Positions 57,810-64,000 of a DNA stretch of 64,000 nucleotides are shown one piece after another (positions within the stretch are counted from its first letter, which is position 1; each line of letters begins with the position of its first letter). The DNA comes from DATKMP01 sp963790045 (GTDB lineage: Bacteria > Bacteroidota > Ignavibacteria > UBA10030), in contig CAWBMS010000008.1 of assembly GCA_963790045.1 (NCBI GenBank), positions 372,001 through 436,000 on the forward strand, read 5' to 3'. The notes below the pieces were generated by a model. It saw only the letters and a program-made list of their open reading frames with translations, was not told the origin of the DNA and ran no database searches. The translations under genes were made by a program, and so were the position numbers.

Positions 57810-57837
57810 TCCGCCATTTTTCGGCGGAGAATTTTTT
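57810..57837 (+). terminator. Possible terminator upstream of the integron
   Basis: TCCGCC (57810-57815) pairs with GGCGGA (57823-57828), followed after two bases by ATTTTTT. It may shield the cassette array from upstream transcription. Confidence 0.4.
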
Positions 57838-57923
57838 AAGGTTTATTATGTATGCGGTTGTGGTGGAAGAAGTAGTTGAGTCGTGATTCGATGAATGGGT
57901 TTGCAAGAGTTACAAAAATTATA

Positions 57924-57951
57924 TTGTATGTTGACAATACATGCGTATAAA
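57924..57951 (+). promoter_or_regulatory. Candidate cassette promoter (Pc)
   Basis: TTGTAT (57924-57929), a 16-base spacer and TATAAA (57946-57951) point into the array, ending 35 bases before the attI-like crossover. The -35 box is weak. No other promoter-like sequence is evident just upstream. Confidence 0.4.
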
Positions 57952-57958
57952 GCACAAA

Positions 57959-57977
57959 AGGTCGACATTGTCGACCT
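57959..57977. promoter_or_regulatory. 19-bp perfect palindrome beside attI
   Basis: AGGTCGACATTGTCGACCT is two 9-base arms around one T. It lies between the candidate promoter and the attI-like crossover and overlaps the attI left arm. It could bind a regulator or an integrase-directing protein; nothing in the window shows which. Confidence 0.5.
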
Positions 57978-57992
57978 AATTACTAGTTAGGT
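57970..57992 (+). other. attI-like recombination site
   Basis: The site has a left box GTCGACCTAAT and a right box GTTAGGT (57986-57992) in imperfect inverted orientation around TACTA. From memory, class 1 attI1 has the same box order, GTCGCCCTAA then GTTAGGC, with the same spacing. Crossover would fall after G57986. Together with the complement at the end of cassette 1 it marks the left end of the array. It could instead be the remnant right end of a lost attC. Confidence 0.6.
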
Positions 57993-58010
57993 GGTGCGAA
58001 AGGAATAAAA

Positions 58011-58325
58011 ATGGAAGATCAAATAATTACAACAAAATTAGTTAATGCGCTTTACGAAGAAAGTGGTGGAATGTGGATTGGCGGAAAAGCAACCGTAACA
58101 AAAACACACATTGATTTTAAAATGAATGCTTTCAATAAGCTTGTCAATAATTGTGTTCAATCATTCACAATATCTATCACAGACATAAAACAACTTAATC
58201 TAATTCGTGGATTATTAACAAACATAATTTCTATTTCAACAGCTAAAAGTACATACAAGATTCGATGTTATGGTGCAGAGAAAGTTATTGAATCAATCAA
58301 TGTTTTGCGAGAACATGCGAATTAA
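58011..58325 (+). CDS. Cassette 1: small PH/GRAM-like domain protein (104 aa)
   Basis: No signal peptide. The sequence GGMWIGGKATVTKTHIDFKMN, a DIKQLNLIRGLLTNIISI strand and a final helix (AEKVIESINVLREH) resemble small bacterial PH-like or GRAM-type domains. The ATG is 25 bases inside the cassette with GAAAGGAAT as ribosome binding site. Function unknown. Confidence 0.65.
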   Translation: MEDQIITTKLVNALYEESGGMWIGGKATVTKTHIDFKMNAFNKLVNNCVQSFTISITDIKQLNLIRGLLTNIISISTAKSTYKIRCYGAEKVIESINVLREHAN

Positions 58326-58358
58326 TTTTATATTCTTAAAGGCTTAATAAGTCGCACC

Positions 58359-58540
58359 GCCTAACCAGCAACTCAAGCTGACCCGCCCAAAGATAAAGCA
58401 TGGCGGGCAAGCGGAAAGAGCGTTGGTACATTTTACCGTGCGAAGAAGTTTATGAACAAAATAAAAAATATTAGTTATCGCGCGACGGTTGTGGTCAATC
58501 ATAGTTTTGTGTACCGCAGCTTAGTTGCCATCCGTTAGCC
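58359..58540 (+). other. attC site 1 (182 bp)
   Basis: Left box GCCTAAC (58359-58365), then CAGCAACTCAAGCTG; right end CAGCTTAGTTGCC, then GTTAGCC (58534-58540). The inner arms GCAACTCAAGCTG and CAGCTTAGTTGC pair with one unpaired C, like the extrahelical base that sets attC strand choice. GGTACA/TGTACC pairing continues inward. A GC-rich palindrome (CCCGCC...GGCGGGCAAG) sits at 58382-58411. Confidence 0.85.
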
Positions 58541-58555
58541 TGCAAAAGGAGTCTT

Positions 58556-58966
58556 ATGAATAGAATGCTGTTTTGTTGCGCTTTGTTTCTGATAATAAAT
58601 TACGGTTGTAAGGATAATTCAGTTGGCGTCAATACCACCCCTTCTCTGATCGGAACATGGAATTGGATTAAAAGTAGCGGGGGCATAGGGGGTGCAACGC
58701 TTACACCAGAAACTGAACATTATACAATGAAATTAGTCTTTACTTCAGATAGTATATTCAGAGCATACAAGAATGATTCTCTCTCTGTCTCGACATCGTT
58801 CAGCGTAAAGACAACAACTCTTTCTGGTGGTAAATCAGTCGAAATGATTTATTATTCTCCAGTATGGAGCTCGCCACAAATTATTTCAAGATTAGATATT
58901 GATACACTTATTATATCAGATAATGGAGCTGATGGGTTTGTATCAACTTACAATAAAATTAAATAA
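58556..58966 (+). CDS. Cassette 2: lipocalin-like lipoprotein (136 aa)
   Basis: Lipoprotein signal MNRMLFCCALFLIINYGC. The mature part starts with SLIGTWNWIKSSGG, the G-x-W opening of lipocalin-like beta barrels, followed by beta strands with Ser/Thr. Its ribosome binding site AGGAG is part of the terminal inverted repeat region. It probably binds a small hydrophobic ligand or acts as a surface protein. Confidence 0.65.
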   Translation: MNRMLFCCALFLIINYGCKDNSVGVNTTPSLIGTWNWIKSSGGIGGATLTPETEHYTMKLVFTSDSIFRAYKNDSLSVSTSFSVKTTTLSGGKSVEMIYYSPVWSSPQIISRLDIDTLIISDNGADGFVSTYNKIK

Positions 58967-58974
58967 CTTTTGCA

Positions 58975-59167
58975 GGCTAACCAGCAACTCAAGCTGACGG
59001 AGAAAGCGTTGGTGTAAAATCCGCGCGAAGAAGTTTATGAACATCATAAAAAATATTAGTATCCCGCCTACGGCGGGCAAGCGCGCGACGGTTGTGGTAA
59101 AGGAAAGTTCAGTGTACCGCAGCTTTTTACCCGCCATCTTTTGGGCGGGAGTTGCCATCCGTTAGGC
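58975..59167 (+). other. attC site 2 (193 bp)
   Basis: Left box GGCTAAC (58975-58981); right box GTTAGGC (59161-59167). The left box complements the GTTAGCC that begins cassette 2, not the site's own right box, as expected for a cassette. Two GC-rich palindromes are inserted, at 59063-59081 and 59130-59149, the latter splitting the right arm compared with sites 1 and 4. Confidence 0.85.
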
Positions 59168-59200
59168 AGCGCAAAAAACATACATTAAGAAAAAATACTT

Positions 59201-59560
59201 ATGAAAAAATCAAATTCTAAAAATAGAATAGTATATAGTATAATTATAATTTTCATTCTTTTGTTTTCTTCTTGTTCTAGTGGTAGGGTAGTGTTGGGCA
59301 AACAATTAGATACTTGGAAAGGAAGGACTATCAATGAGTTGTATTTATATTGGGGTATTCCGGAGTCTCTTCAAACATTATCCGATGGGCAAGTAGTAGC
59401 TGTCTATTCTTATTATGAGGGCCCTAAAAGCAATGGACAATACTTAGCATGCCAAATAAAATTTCTCATAAAAAATAACGTAATCAAAGATAAATATTAT
59501 GCAGGTGATTTAGATTTGTTAAATAAGTTTATGCAATCTGCACCTGCAAAGGCCAAATAA
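59201..59560 (+). CDS. Cassette 3, gene 1: small lipoprotein (119 aa)
   Basis: Basic start, a hydrophobic helix and lipobox LFSSCSS give a lipoprotein. The mature part (LDTWKGRTINELYLYWGIPESLQTLSDGQVVAVYSYY) has the shape of a BamE/SmpA-like small domain, but this is not secure. First of three genes in one cassette. Confidence 0.65.
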   Translation: MKKSNSKNRIVYSIIIIFILLFSSCSSGRVVLGKQLDTWKGRTINELYLYWGIPESLQTLSDGQVVAVYSYYEGPKSNGQYLACQIKFLIKNNVIKDKYYAGDLDLLNKFMQSAPAKAK

Positions 59561-59614
59561 AAACACTCATTGATTCTTACTATTGAAAAGACGAAGATAT
59601 ATAGAAAGACTTAT

Positions 59615-60553
59615 ATGATTAAAATGTTAGTATCTGTTGTTTTTTTATTTCCTGCAACATTCCTTTTCGCTCAAACAAATACTTTATTAAATAAATCAAT
59701 ATCAAGGGTGAACATCAATTCTGTTCCTACTGGAGCTAGTATATTTATAAATGATAGCATTGTCGGTGTTACTCCCTTTAGCTTTGAATATACTGTTGAA
59801 AAACAAATACATATTCGTCTTATGCATGCAAAATATTTTAAATGGAATACCGTTATTGTACCAAAAGGAGGTGACACTATAACTGTTAACGCCAGGTTAC
59901 GATCAATTTATAGTGTTATACGATTATCATCAATCAATATATCTTCTGAAATATGGCTTGATGACTCGTTAGTGCTGCGTGATTCTTTGCAGACGTTAAA
60001 AACTCCATATGGCTTTCATAGTATTTATGCAAGAGATACATCTCTCGTTGATTGGCCGGCTACATTAAGAACGTACTTTGAGCCAAATACGATTCAAGAT
60101 ATTCAGTTGAATTTTGGACGACATATATATATGCCTCTTCTTGGAAGTGTTGTCTTCCCAGGTTTGGGACATTTAATTGATGAAGATTACAAAGATGCAC
60201 GTTATTATGCTTTATCCTTTTGTGTGACTGGTGCGCTTGCATATTATTTTAATACGCTATATAAAAAGAAGGTCAATGATTTATATAATTCATATCCATT
60301 AATTAATGCATTTTCTGATGAGCAACAAGTTGGTCAATATTATTCAATAATACATGCATCACATAAAGAAATTAATACAATTTATACCGCAAGAAATGTT
60401 TCTTATGGCATGATGGGATTTATTTATTTGTTCTCCATCTCTAATATCCTTATTAATCATTCGCTGAGTCACTCGATAGAGATTACAAATGAAAGATCTA
60501 TTGAAATGCTCGACAATCCATCGATAAGGTTAAATATTAAGAAATCATTTTAA
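59615..60553 (+). CDS. Cassette 3, gene 2: PEGA-domain membrane protein (312 aa)
   Basis: ATG at 59615 gives a signal peptide (MIKMLVSVVFLFPATFLFAQ); a TTG 45 bases earlier is less likely. A PEGA domain is seen in VPTGASIFINDSIVGVTPF near residue 45. The C-terminal half has two or three hydrophobic stretches (LLGSVVFPGLGHLI, ALSFCVTGALAYYF, MGFIYLFSISNILI). The plan matches the PEGA gene at 15860-17326. Confidence 0.75.
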   Translation: MIKMLVSVVFLFPATFLFAQTNTLLNKSISRVNINSVPTGASIFINDSIVGVTPFSFEYTVEKQIHIRLMHAKYFKWNTVIVPKGGDTITVNARLRSIYSVIRLSSINISSEIWLDDSLVLRDSLQTLKTPYGFHSIYARDTSLVDWPATLRTYFEPNTIQDIQLNFGRHIYMPLLGSVVFPGLGHLIDEDYKDARYYALSFCVTGALAYYFNTLYKKKVNDLYNSYPLINAFSDEQQVGQYYSIIHASHKEINTIYTARNVSYGMMGFIYLFSISNILINHSLSHSIEITNERSIEMLDNPSIRLNIKKSF

Positions 60554-60566
60554 GGAAATCTTTATC

Positions 60567-61013
60567 ATGTCATTATTAATACGATCCTCTTTAAGTTTAA
60601 TGAGCCTTTTTATTGCCATATTATTTGTTGGTTGTGAAGCTCCTGTGGCACCTCCACCTCCTAGACCAGGGAATATGGATTCTCTTGCTGAACAAAATAA
60701 TATTCTTATACTTGGGGCACCTTCTGATTTATATCTTTTAGCTACGATGTCATATCAAATTGGAATTCACTGGAAGAGCAATTCATTAAAGTATACAAGC
60801 ACTGTAGTTGAAAGAGCAGTTAATGATAGCGTTTTTATCAATCTTAATGAGTTAGTTAAACCAATAGAATATTGTTTTGATAATAATATTCAAAAATCTT
60901 TTTATTATCGGTATCGAGTTTATGCAATTATGGATACAACTGGAAAAAGCATTTATTCAAATATTCTAACAGTCAAATATGATAGTTTGAAAGATATATG
61001 GCGGCAGGAATAA
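60567..61013 (+). CDS. Cassette 3, gene 3: FN3-like lipoprotein (148 aa)
   Basis: Lipobox VGCEAP, a Pro-rich stretch, then a single FN3-like domain (APSDLYLLATMSYQIGIHWKSN...YYRYRVYAIMDTTGKSIYSN). This recalls the FN3 domains of the lipoprotein at 14022. It ends 40 bases before the attC left box and is 13 bases after the PEGA gene. Confidence 0.7.
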   Translation: MSLLIRSSLSLMSLFIAILFVGCEAPVAPPPPRPGNMDSLAEQNNILILGAPSDLYLLATMSYQIGIHWKSNSLKYTSTVVERAVNDSVFINLNELVKPIEYCFDNNIQKSFYYRYRVYAIMDTTGKSIYSNILTVKYDSLKDIWRQE

Positions 61014-61052
61014 TCCTTTGTCGGTTAAAAAGAAATCAATGCAATATGCGCT

Positions 61053-61234
61053 GCCTAACAAGCAACTCAAGCTGACCCGCCCAAAGATAAAGCATGGCGG
61101 GCAAGCGGAAATAGCGTTGGTACATTTTACCGCGCGAGAAAGTTTATGAACAAATTAAAAAGGATGGATGCACGCGCGGCGTTATTGCAAATGGAAAGCT
61201 ATCAGCGCCGCAGCTTAGCGCCAGTCCGTTAGGC
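61053..61234 (+). other. attC site 3 (182 bp)
   Basis: Left box GCCTAAC (61053-61059); right box GTTAGGC (61228-61234). Thirteen bases ending in the left box (TGCGCTGCCTAAC) complement the first bases of cassette 3. It has the same GC palindrome as site 1, at 61076-61105. Confidence 0.85.
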
Positions 61235-61257
61235 AGGTTACAGAAAGGAAAAATCAA

Positions 61258-62091
61258 ATGCTAAAAAGACTTATTCTTATCCCATTTGTTATTGTATTAG
61301 GCTTGGCTTGCACATCCAAAGATGAAGAACCGGTTCATGCAGTTCGGATAATGAAATATACAGATTTAGGCTCGGAAGGCAATAGAGATCAAACTAAAAT
61401 AGAGTCTACCCGGCCGCGCATGGTAATAAAGAAAGGTTCCTTGTCGTTAAGAGTAAGCGACTATCAAATTGCTTTTGAACAAGTCAAAGCTATTGTCGGG
61501 CAAGAAAAAGGATTCATCGTTTCTACAGAAGTAAACCAAGCTGAGAATAGCGCGAGAGCAGCAACTATCATCATAAAAGTGCCATCAGATCGATTTGACA
61601 CGACAATTAATAAATTGAAGATGATTGCTGATCATATAGAGAATGAAACTATCAGAGGAAACGATGTTACTGAAGAGTATTACGATCTAACGGCTCGACT
61701 CCTCAACAAGCACAAAGTAGAACAACGTTTTCAAGAAATCCTCAAGACCGCAAAAAATACTAAAGACATTTTAGATGTCGAAAAGGCGTTGGGTGATGTT
61801 CGTGAAGAAATTGAGCAAATGGAAGGGCGCAAACGATATTTATCTGATCAAGTCGATCTTTCCACGCTTAATTTAAATATCCACGAAACTCACTATGATA
61901 TATCTTTATCTGAGGGCACTTTTCTTTCAAAAATCTCTCAGGGATTTCGCAAAGGCTTAAATGGTGTCGGCGATGTTTTAGGTTTTTTAATCAACATCGG
62001 TATTGCAGCGATTCCAATTTGGATTGGTTTGGCATTGCTGGTATTCATCAGTATAAAATTAATTAAACGCTATAAATCAAAGACGAAATAG
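61258..62091 (+). CDS. Cassette 4: DUF4349 lipoprotein (277 aa)
   Basis: Lipobox GLACTS. The body matches DUF4349: KKGSLSLRVSDYQIAFEQVKAIVGQEKGFI, AATIIIKVPSDRF, GNDVTEEYYDLTARL, a coiled region (VEQRFQEILKTAKNTKDILDVEKALGDV), STLNLNIHE, and a C-terminal membrane helix (IGIAAIPIWIGLALLVFI). It would be a membrane lipoprotein of unknown role, normally found outside integrons. Confidence 0.82.
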   Translation: MLKRLILIPFVIVLGLACTSKDEEPVHAVRIMKYTDLGSEGNRDQTKIESTRPRMVIKKGSLSLRVSDYQIAFEQVKAIVGQEKGFIVSTEVNQAENSARAATIIIKVPSDRFDTTINKLKMIADHIENETIRGNDVTEEYYDLTARLLNKHKVEQRFQEILKTAKNTKDILDVEKALGDVREEIEQMEGRKRYLSDQVDLSTLNLNIHETHYDISLSEGTFLSKISQGFRKGLNGVGDVLGFLINIGIAAIPIWIGLALLVFISIKLIKRYKSKTK

Positions 62092-62113
62092 AAATTTATA
62101 AATCCTGTAACCT

Positions 62114-62271
62114 GCCTAACCAGCAACTCAAGCTGACGGAATGAGCGTGTGAGCAATTTACATTGCGAGTAAAGTTTTAGATGTTTAATAATTTATTTAC
62201 GGCATGAACTCGTTTTGTTATCAGCAACTTGAAATTATTCAGTGCCGCAGCTTAGCGCCGGTCCGTTAGGT
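62114..62271 (+). other. attC site 4 (158 bp)
   Basis: Left box GCCTAAC (62114-62120); right box GTTAGGT (62265-62271). Sixteen bases CTGTAACCTGCCTAAC complement the first bases of cassette 4 exactly. It lacks any GC palindrome insert, so 158 bp is probably the ancestral length. Confidence 0.85.
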
Positions 62272-62305
62272 TGCAATTGCTCTTAACAAAACTAAGGAGG
62301 AAGTT

Positions 62306-62803
62306 ATGAAACAAGCGTTTAGATATTTCTTCTTGTTATTTACTTTGTTGAGTGTGTTTATAGGGATCATTTATTCACAATCAGGCTGGGTTCGGCAATA
62401 TCCGCCTTCACAAATTCAAAATATCAGTCTTCTTAGTGTTTCCTTTGTTGATGCCAACACAGGGACTGTTGTCGGAGATTCCGGTACAATTCTCTACACG
62501 ACAAATGGAGGAACAACATGGAGGTATCAGATAAGCGGGACAACAAAACGGCTCTCGGGAGTTTCTGTCACCACTGTTCGAACAGGAACCGCCATTGGAG
62601 ATTCAGGCACCATTCTCTGTACGACCAATGGAGGAGCAATATGGACGAGCCAATTAAGCGGGACAATGAATAATTTCCATGGAGTGTGCTTTTCGGATTC
62701 TAGCACAGGAACTGTTGTTGGAGATTCCGGCACTATTCTCCGCACAACAAATGGAGGAACGAACATGGATGCGTCAATCAAGCGGGACAATAAATGGCCT
62801 TAA
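62306..62803 (+). CDS. Post-array BNR/YCF48-like T9SS protein, 5' fragment
   Basis: Signal peptide, then repeats of a DANTGTVVGDSGTILYTTNGGTTW kind, typical of BNR/YCF48-like propellers. Frame is lost near 62762, where one extra base (ACGAAC against ACAAC in sister repeats) puts the reading out of frame. It begins 34 bases inside the region right of attC 4, with AAGGAGGAA as a strong ribosome binding site. Confidence 0.8.
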   Translation: MKQAFRYFFLLFTLLSVFIGIIYSQSGWVRQYPPSQIQNISLLSVSFVDANTGTVVGDSGTILYTTNGGTTWRYQISGTTKRLSGVSVTTVRTGTAIGDSGTILCTTNGGAIWTSQLSGTMNNFHGVCFSDSSTGTVVGDSGTILRTTNGGTNMDASIKRDNKWP

Positions 62804-63659
62804 TTCAGTTTCCTTTATTGATGCTAACACAGGAACTGTTGTCGGATATTCAGGTGCCATTCTCCGTACAACAAACGGAGGAACAACATGGAAAAGCCAA
62901 TCAATCGGTACAAATTGGGATATCTATGGAGTTTCTTTCCCCGATGCCGAAACAGGGACTGTAGTTGGCTATTATCAACCGAATGGCCCTTATTACGACC
63001 CGGGTGGTGGTCCCGGCGGCATAATTCTCCGTACAACAAACAGCGGGACAACATGGACAAGCATATCGAGTGGCTTATATAATGTCTGGTCAATGGATCC
63101 ATTACTTGGACTATCCTTCACCGATGCTAACAATGGGACTGTCGTGGGATATGATGGTATGTTCCGGACGACGAACGGTGGGGGAATATTTTACAACGAT
63201 TATATAGACGGTCAGGGATACTGGATACCCCAACCAAGCGTGGGAAATGCTCTCTATGGAGTTTGCTTCACCGATGCCAACACGGGGACTGTTGTCGGAT
63301 ATTCCGGTACCATTCTCCATACGACTACAGGTGGAGTAACAACCGTTAAAAATAATCCAACTCAGTTACCCAACCAGTTTACGCTTGAGCAGAATTATCC
63401 TAATCCGTTTAATCCAACGACAACTATTTCGTTTAGTCTTCCATCAAAATCATTTGTCTCACTTAAAGTGTTTGATATAATTGGGAGAGAAGTGGCAACT
63501 ATTGTCTCTGAAGAAATGTCGGCAGGAATTCACTCAAGACAATGGATTGCTTCAAAGATGTCGAGTGGAATATACTTTTATCGTTTGCAAGCCCATCCAT
63601 TAAGCGGCGGACAAACTGGAACATATACTGAAACGAAGAAACTTGTTTTGCTCAAGTAG
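62679..63659 (+). CDS. Post-array BNR/YCF48-like T9SS protein, 3' fragment
   Basis: True coding begins near 62763 (TWMRQSSGTINGL). Four more repeats and a T9SS type A tail (NYPNPFNPTTTISFSL, KKLVLLK) follow. No attC is present after it, so if it was a cassette it has lost its attC, or it is a resident gene. The propeller and tail fit the cell surface proteins of this window. Confidence 0.8.
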   Translation: MECAFRILAQELLLEIPALFSAQQMEERTWMRQSSGTINGLNSVSFIDANTGTVVGYSGAILRTTNGGTTWKSQSIGTNWDIYGVSFPDAETGTVVGYYQPNGPYYDPGGGPGGIILRTTNSGTTWTSISSGLYNVWSMDPLLGLSFTDANNGTVVGYDGMFRTTNGGGIFYNDYIDGQGYWIPQPSVGNALYGVCFTDANTGTVVGYSGTILHTTTGGVTTVKNNPTQLPNQFTLEQNYPNPFNPTTTISFSLPSKSFVSLKVFDIIGREVATIVSEEMSAGIHSRQWIASKMSSGIYFYRLQAHPLSGGQTGTYTETKKLVLLK

Positions 63660-63735
63660 AAACTACTTTAAAACCAAATTGTTATTCCCGGCCGGAGACA
63701 TGACAGGGATGTATTTGTTGATGAACATTTTTAGA

Positions 63736-63804
63736 TGCCTTGTAGCATGTGGCCGTCACCTGCCAAGTTTAAGCCGAGTTGGTGACGGTCACGAACCCAA
63801 GGCA
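63736..63804. repeat. Hairpin at the end of the array region
   Basis: Inner arms GTGGCCGTCACC (63749-63760) and GGTGACGGTCAC (63781-63792), with outer TGCCTTG (63736-63742) and CAAGGCA (63798-63804). No T run. It is not an attC (no RYYYAAC/GTTRRRY). Confidence 0.55.
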
Positions 63805-63902
63805 CAACAAAGTAGATAAGGCAATCATTAGACATCATTACTCAAATTGCACCTTGCGCCAGTTCTTCGTATCTTAAGAAAAATAATTAGACGGAGAATG
63901 GC

Positions 63903-64000
63903 ATGAAGCTTCCAAAAGAACAGATCCTCGATATTTTCCGCGAAACAAAAGCATTGCTGGAAGGGCATTTTCAACTCACTTCCGGCTTGCACAGTTCGCA
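63903..64000 (+). CDS. pyrE: Orotate phosphoribosyltransferase, 5' end (partial)
   Basis: ATG at 63903 with ACGGAGAATGGC upstream. The visible 32 residues read MKLPKEQILDIF...ALLEGHFQLTSGLHS, the normal N-terminus of PyrE, which makes orotidine 5'-phosphate from orotate and PRPP. The rest lies beyond the window. Confidence 0.85.
   Translation, partial: MKLPKEQILDIFRETKALLEGHFQLTSGLHSS

Larger units (their letters stand above)
57986..62271 (+). mobile_element. Chromosomal integron cassette array, four cassettes, integrase not seen
   Basis: Four attC sites (58359-58540, 58975-59167, 61053-61234, 62114-62271) follow an attI-like site. Cassette limits are 57987-58534, 58535-59161, 59162-61228 and 61229-62265. 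All genes face the same way. Each cassette's first bases, TTRRRY plus the next 6-9, are complementary to the bases at its own attC left box, differing between cassettes. That is the covariation expected if each was once a circle closed at attC. An integrase gene is not within the window, so this is either an integrase-less cassette cluster or an array served in trans. Confidence 0.85.

Noticed and set aside
58359..62271. Repeats as riboswitches or group II intron pieces
   Set aside because: The box motifs and the cassette-wise complementarity fit attC; no riboswitch core or intron domain V is seen.
63736..63804. Fifth attC site
   Set aside because: Hairpin lacks the RYYYAAC and GTTRRRY boxes and the AAGCTG arm.
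1..64000. tRNA, rRNA, insertion sequences or prophage
   Set aside because: No cloverleaf, rRNA segment, transposase or phage structural gene was recognised on either strand by reading.

Overview
The window is about 43% GC by eye and reads as a chromosome segment from an Ignavibacteria/Kapabacteria-like member of the Bacteroidota-Chlorobiota group. Six things point there: several secreted proteins end in a type IX secretion (T9SS) type A sorting domain of the NYPNPFNPTT...KK-LMLLK kind; there is a DUF2723 membrane glycosyltransferase; and there are PEGA, FN3, WD40 and BNR-like surface proteins, a DUF4922-SpoIID-AmpG cluster, dispersed palindromes of a type familiar from this group, and no rRNA, tRNA, phage or transposase gene. 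Species cannot be named from this alone.

Layout. 1-3286: end of a secreted cohesin/dockerin protein with a T9SS tail. 3664-8174 (minus): truncated glycosyltransferase, DUF2723 glycosyltransferase, PAT-like acetyltransferase. 8439-17326 (plus): small ORF, then a translationally coupled operon of a 1668-residue protein with 16 FN3-like modules, an FN3/WD40 lipoprotein and a PEGA membrane protein. 17463-17746: a 21-bp minisatellite among short palindromes. 18012-26687 (minus): helical protein, 1069-residue T9SS cargo, a folded RNA-like element and four tandem paralogous propeller lipoproteins. 27169-32526: rmlC, lipoprotein, uvrB, comF, response regulator. 32769-37383 (minus): CE6 esterase, plsC, NCS2 permease, CNT nucleoside transporter. 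37612-42439 (plus): hybrid histidine kinase, MFS transporter, acyl-CoA/ACP ligase. 42517-44804 (minus): dsbD and tlpA. 44980-51965 (plus): BadF-type sugar kinase, GT2, GNAT, DUF4922, SpoIID, hemerythrin, AmpG, which together look like peptidoglycan salvage. 51983-55667 (minus): PAP2 phosphatase and M16 protease. 55875-56984: GT9 glycosyltransferase. 57027-57990: second 21-bp minisatellite and palindromes.

57986-62271 is a chromosomal integron cassette array. It has an attI-like site, four attC sites of 158-193 bp that share end motifs, and short genes all on one strand, mostly for envelope proteins. Each cassette has its own 13-16 nt terminal inverted repeat, so the ends covary as cassette recombination predicts. 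No integrase gene lies in the window. A fifth cassette-like unit, with a BNR/T9SS protein, runs to pyrE (partial, 63903 onward) without an attC. This array is the most notable system here.

At least eleven single-base frameshifts split otherwise intact genes, including uvrB and a DUF2723 gene with two compensating shifts. The simplest reading is uncorrected sequencing indels, so split genes are given as fragments of single genes.
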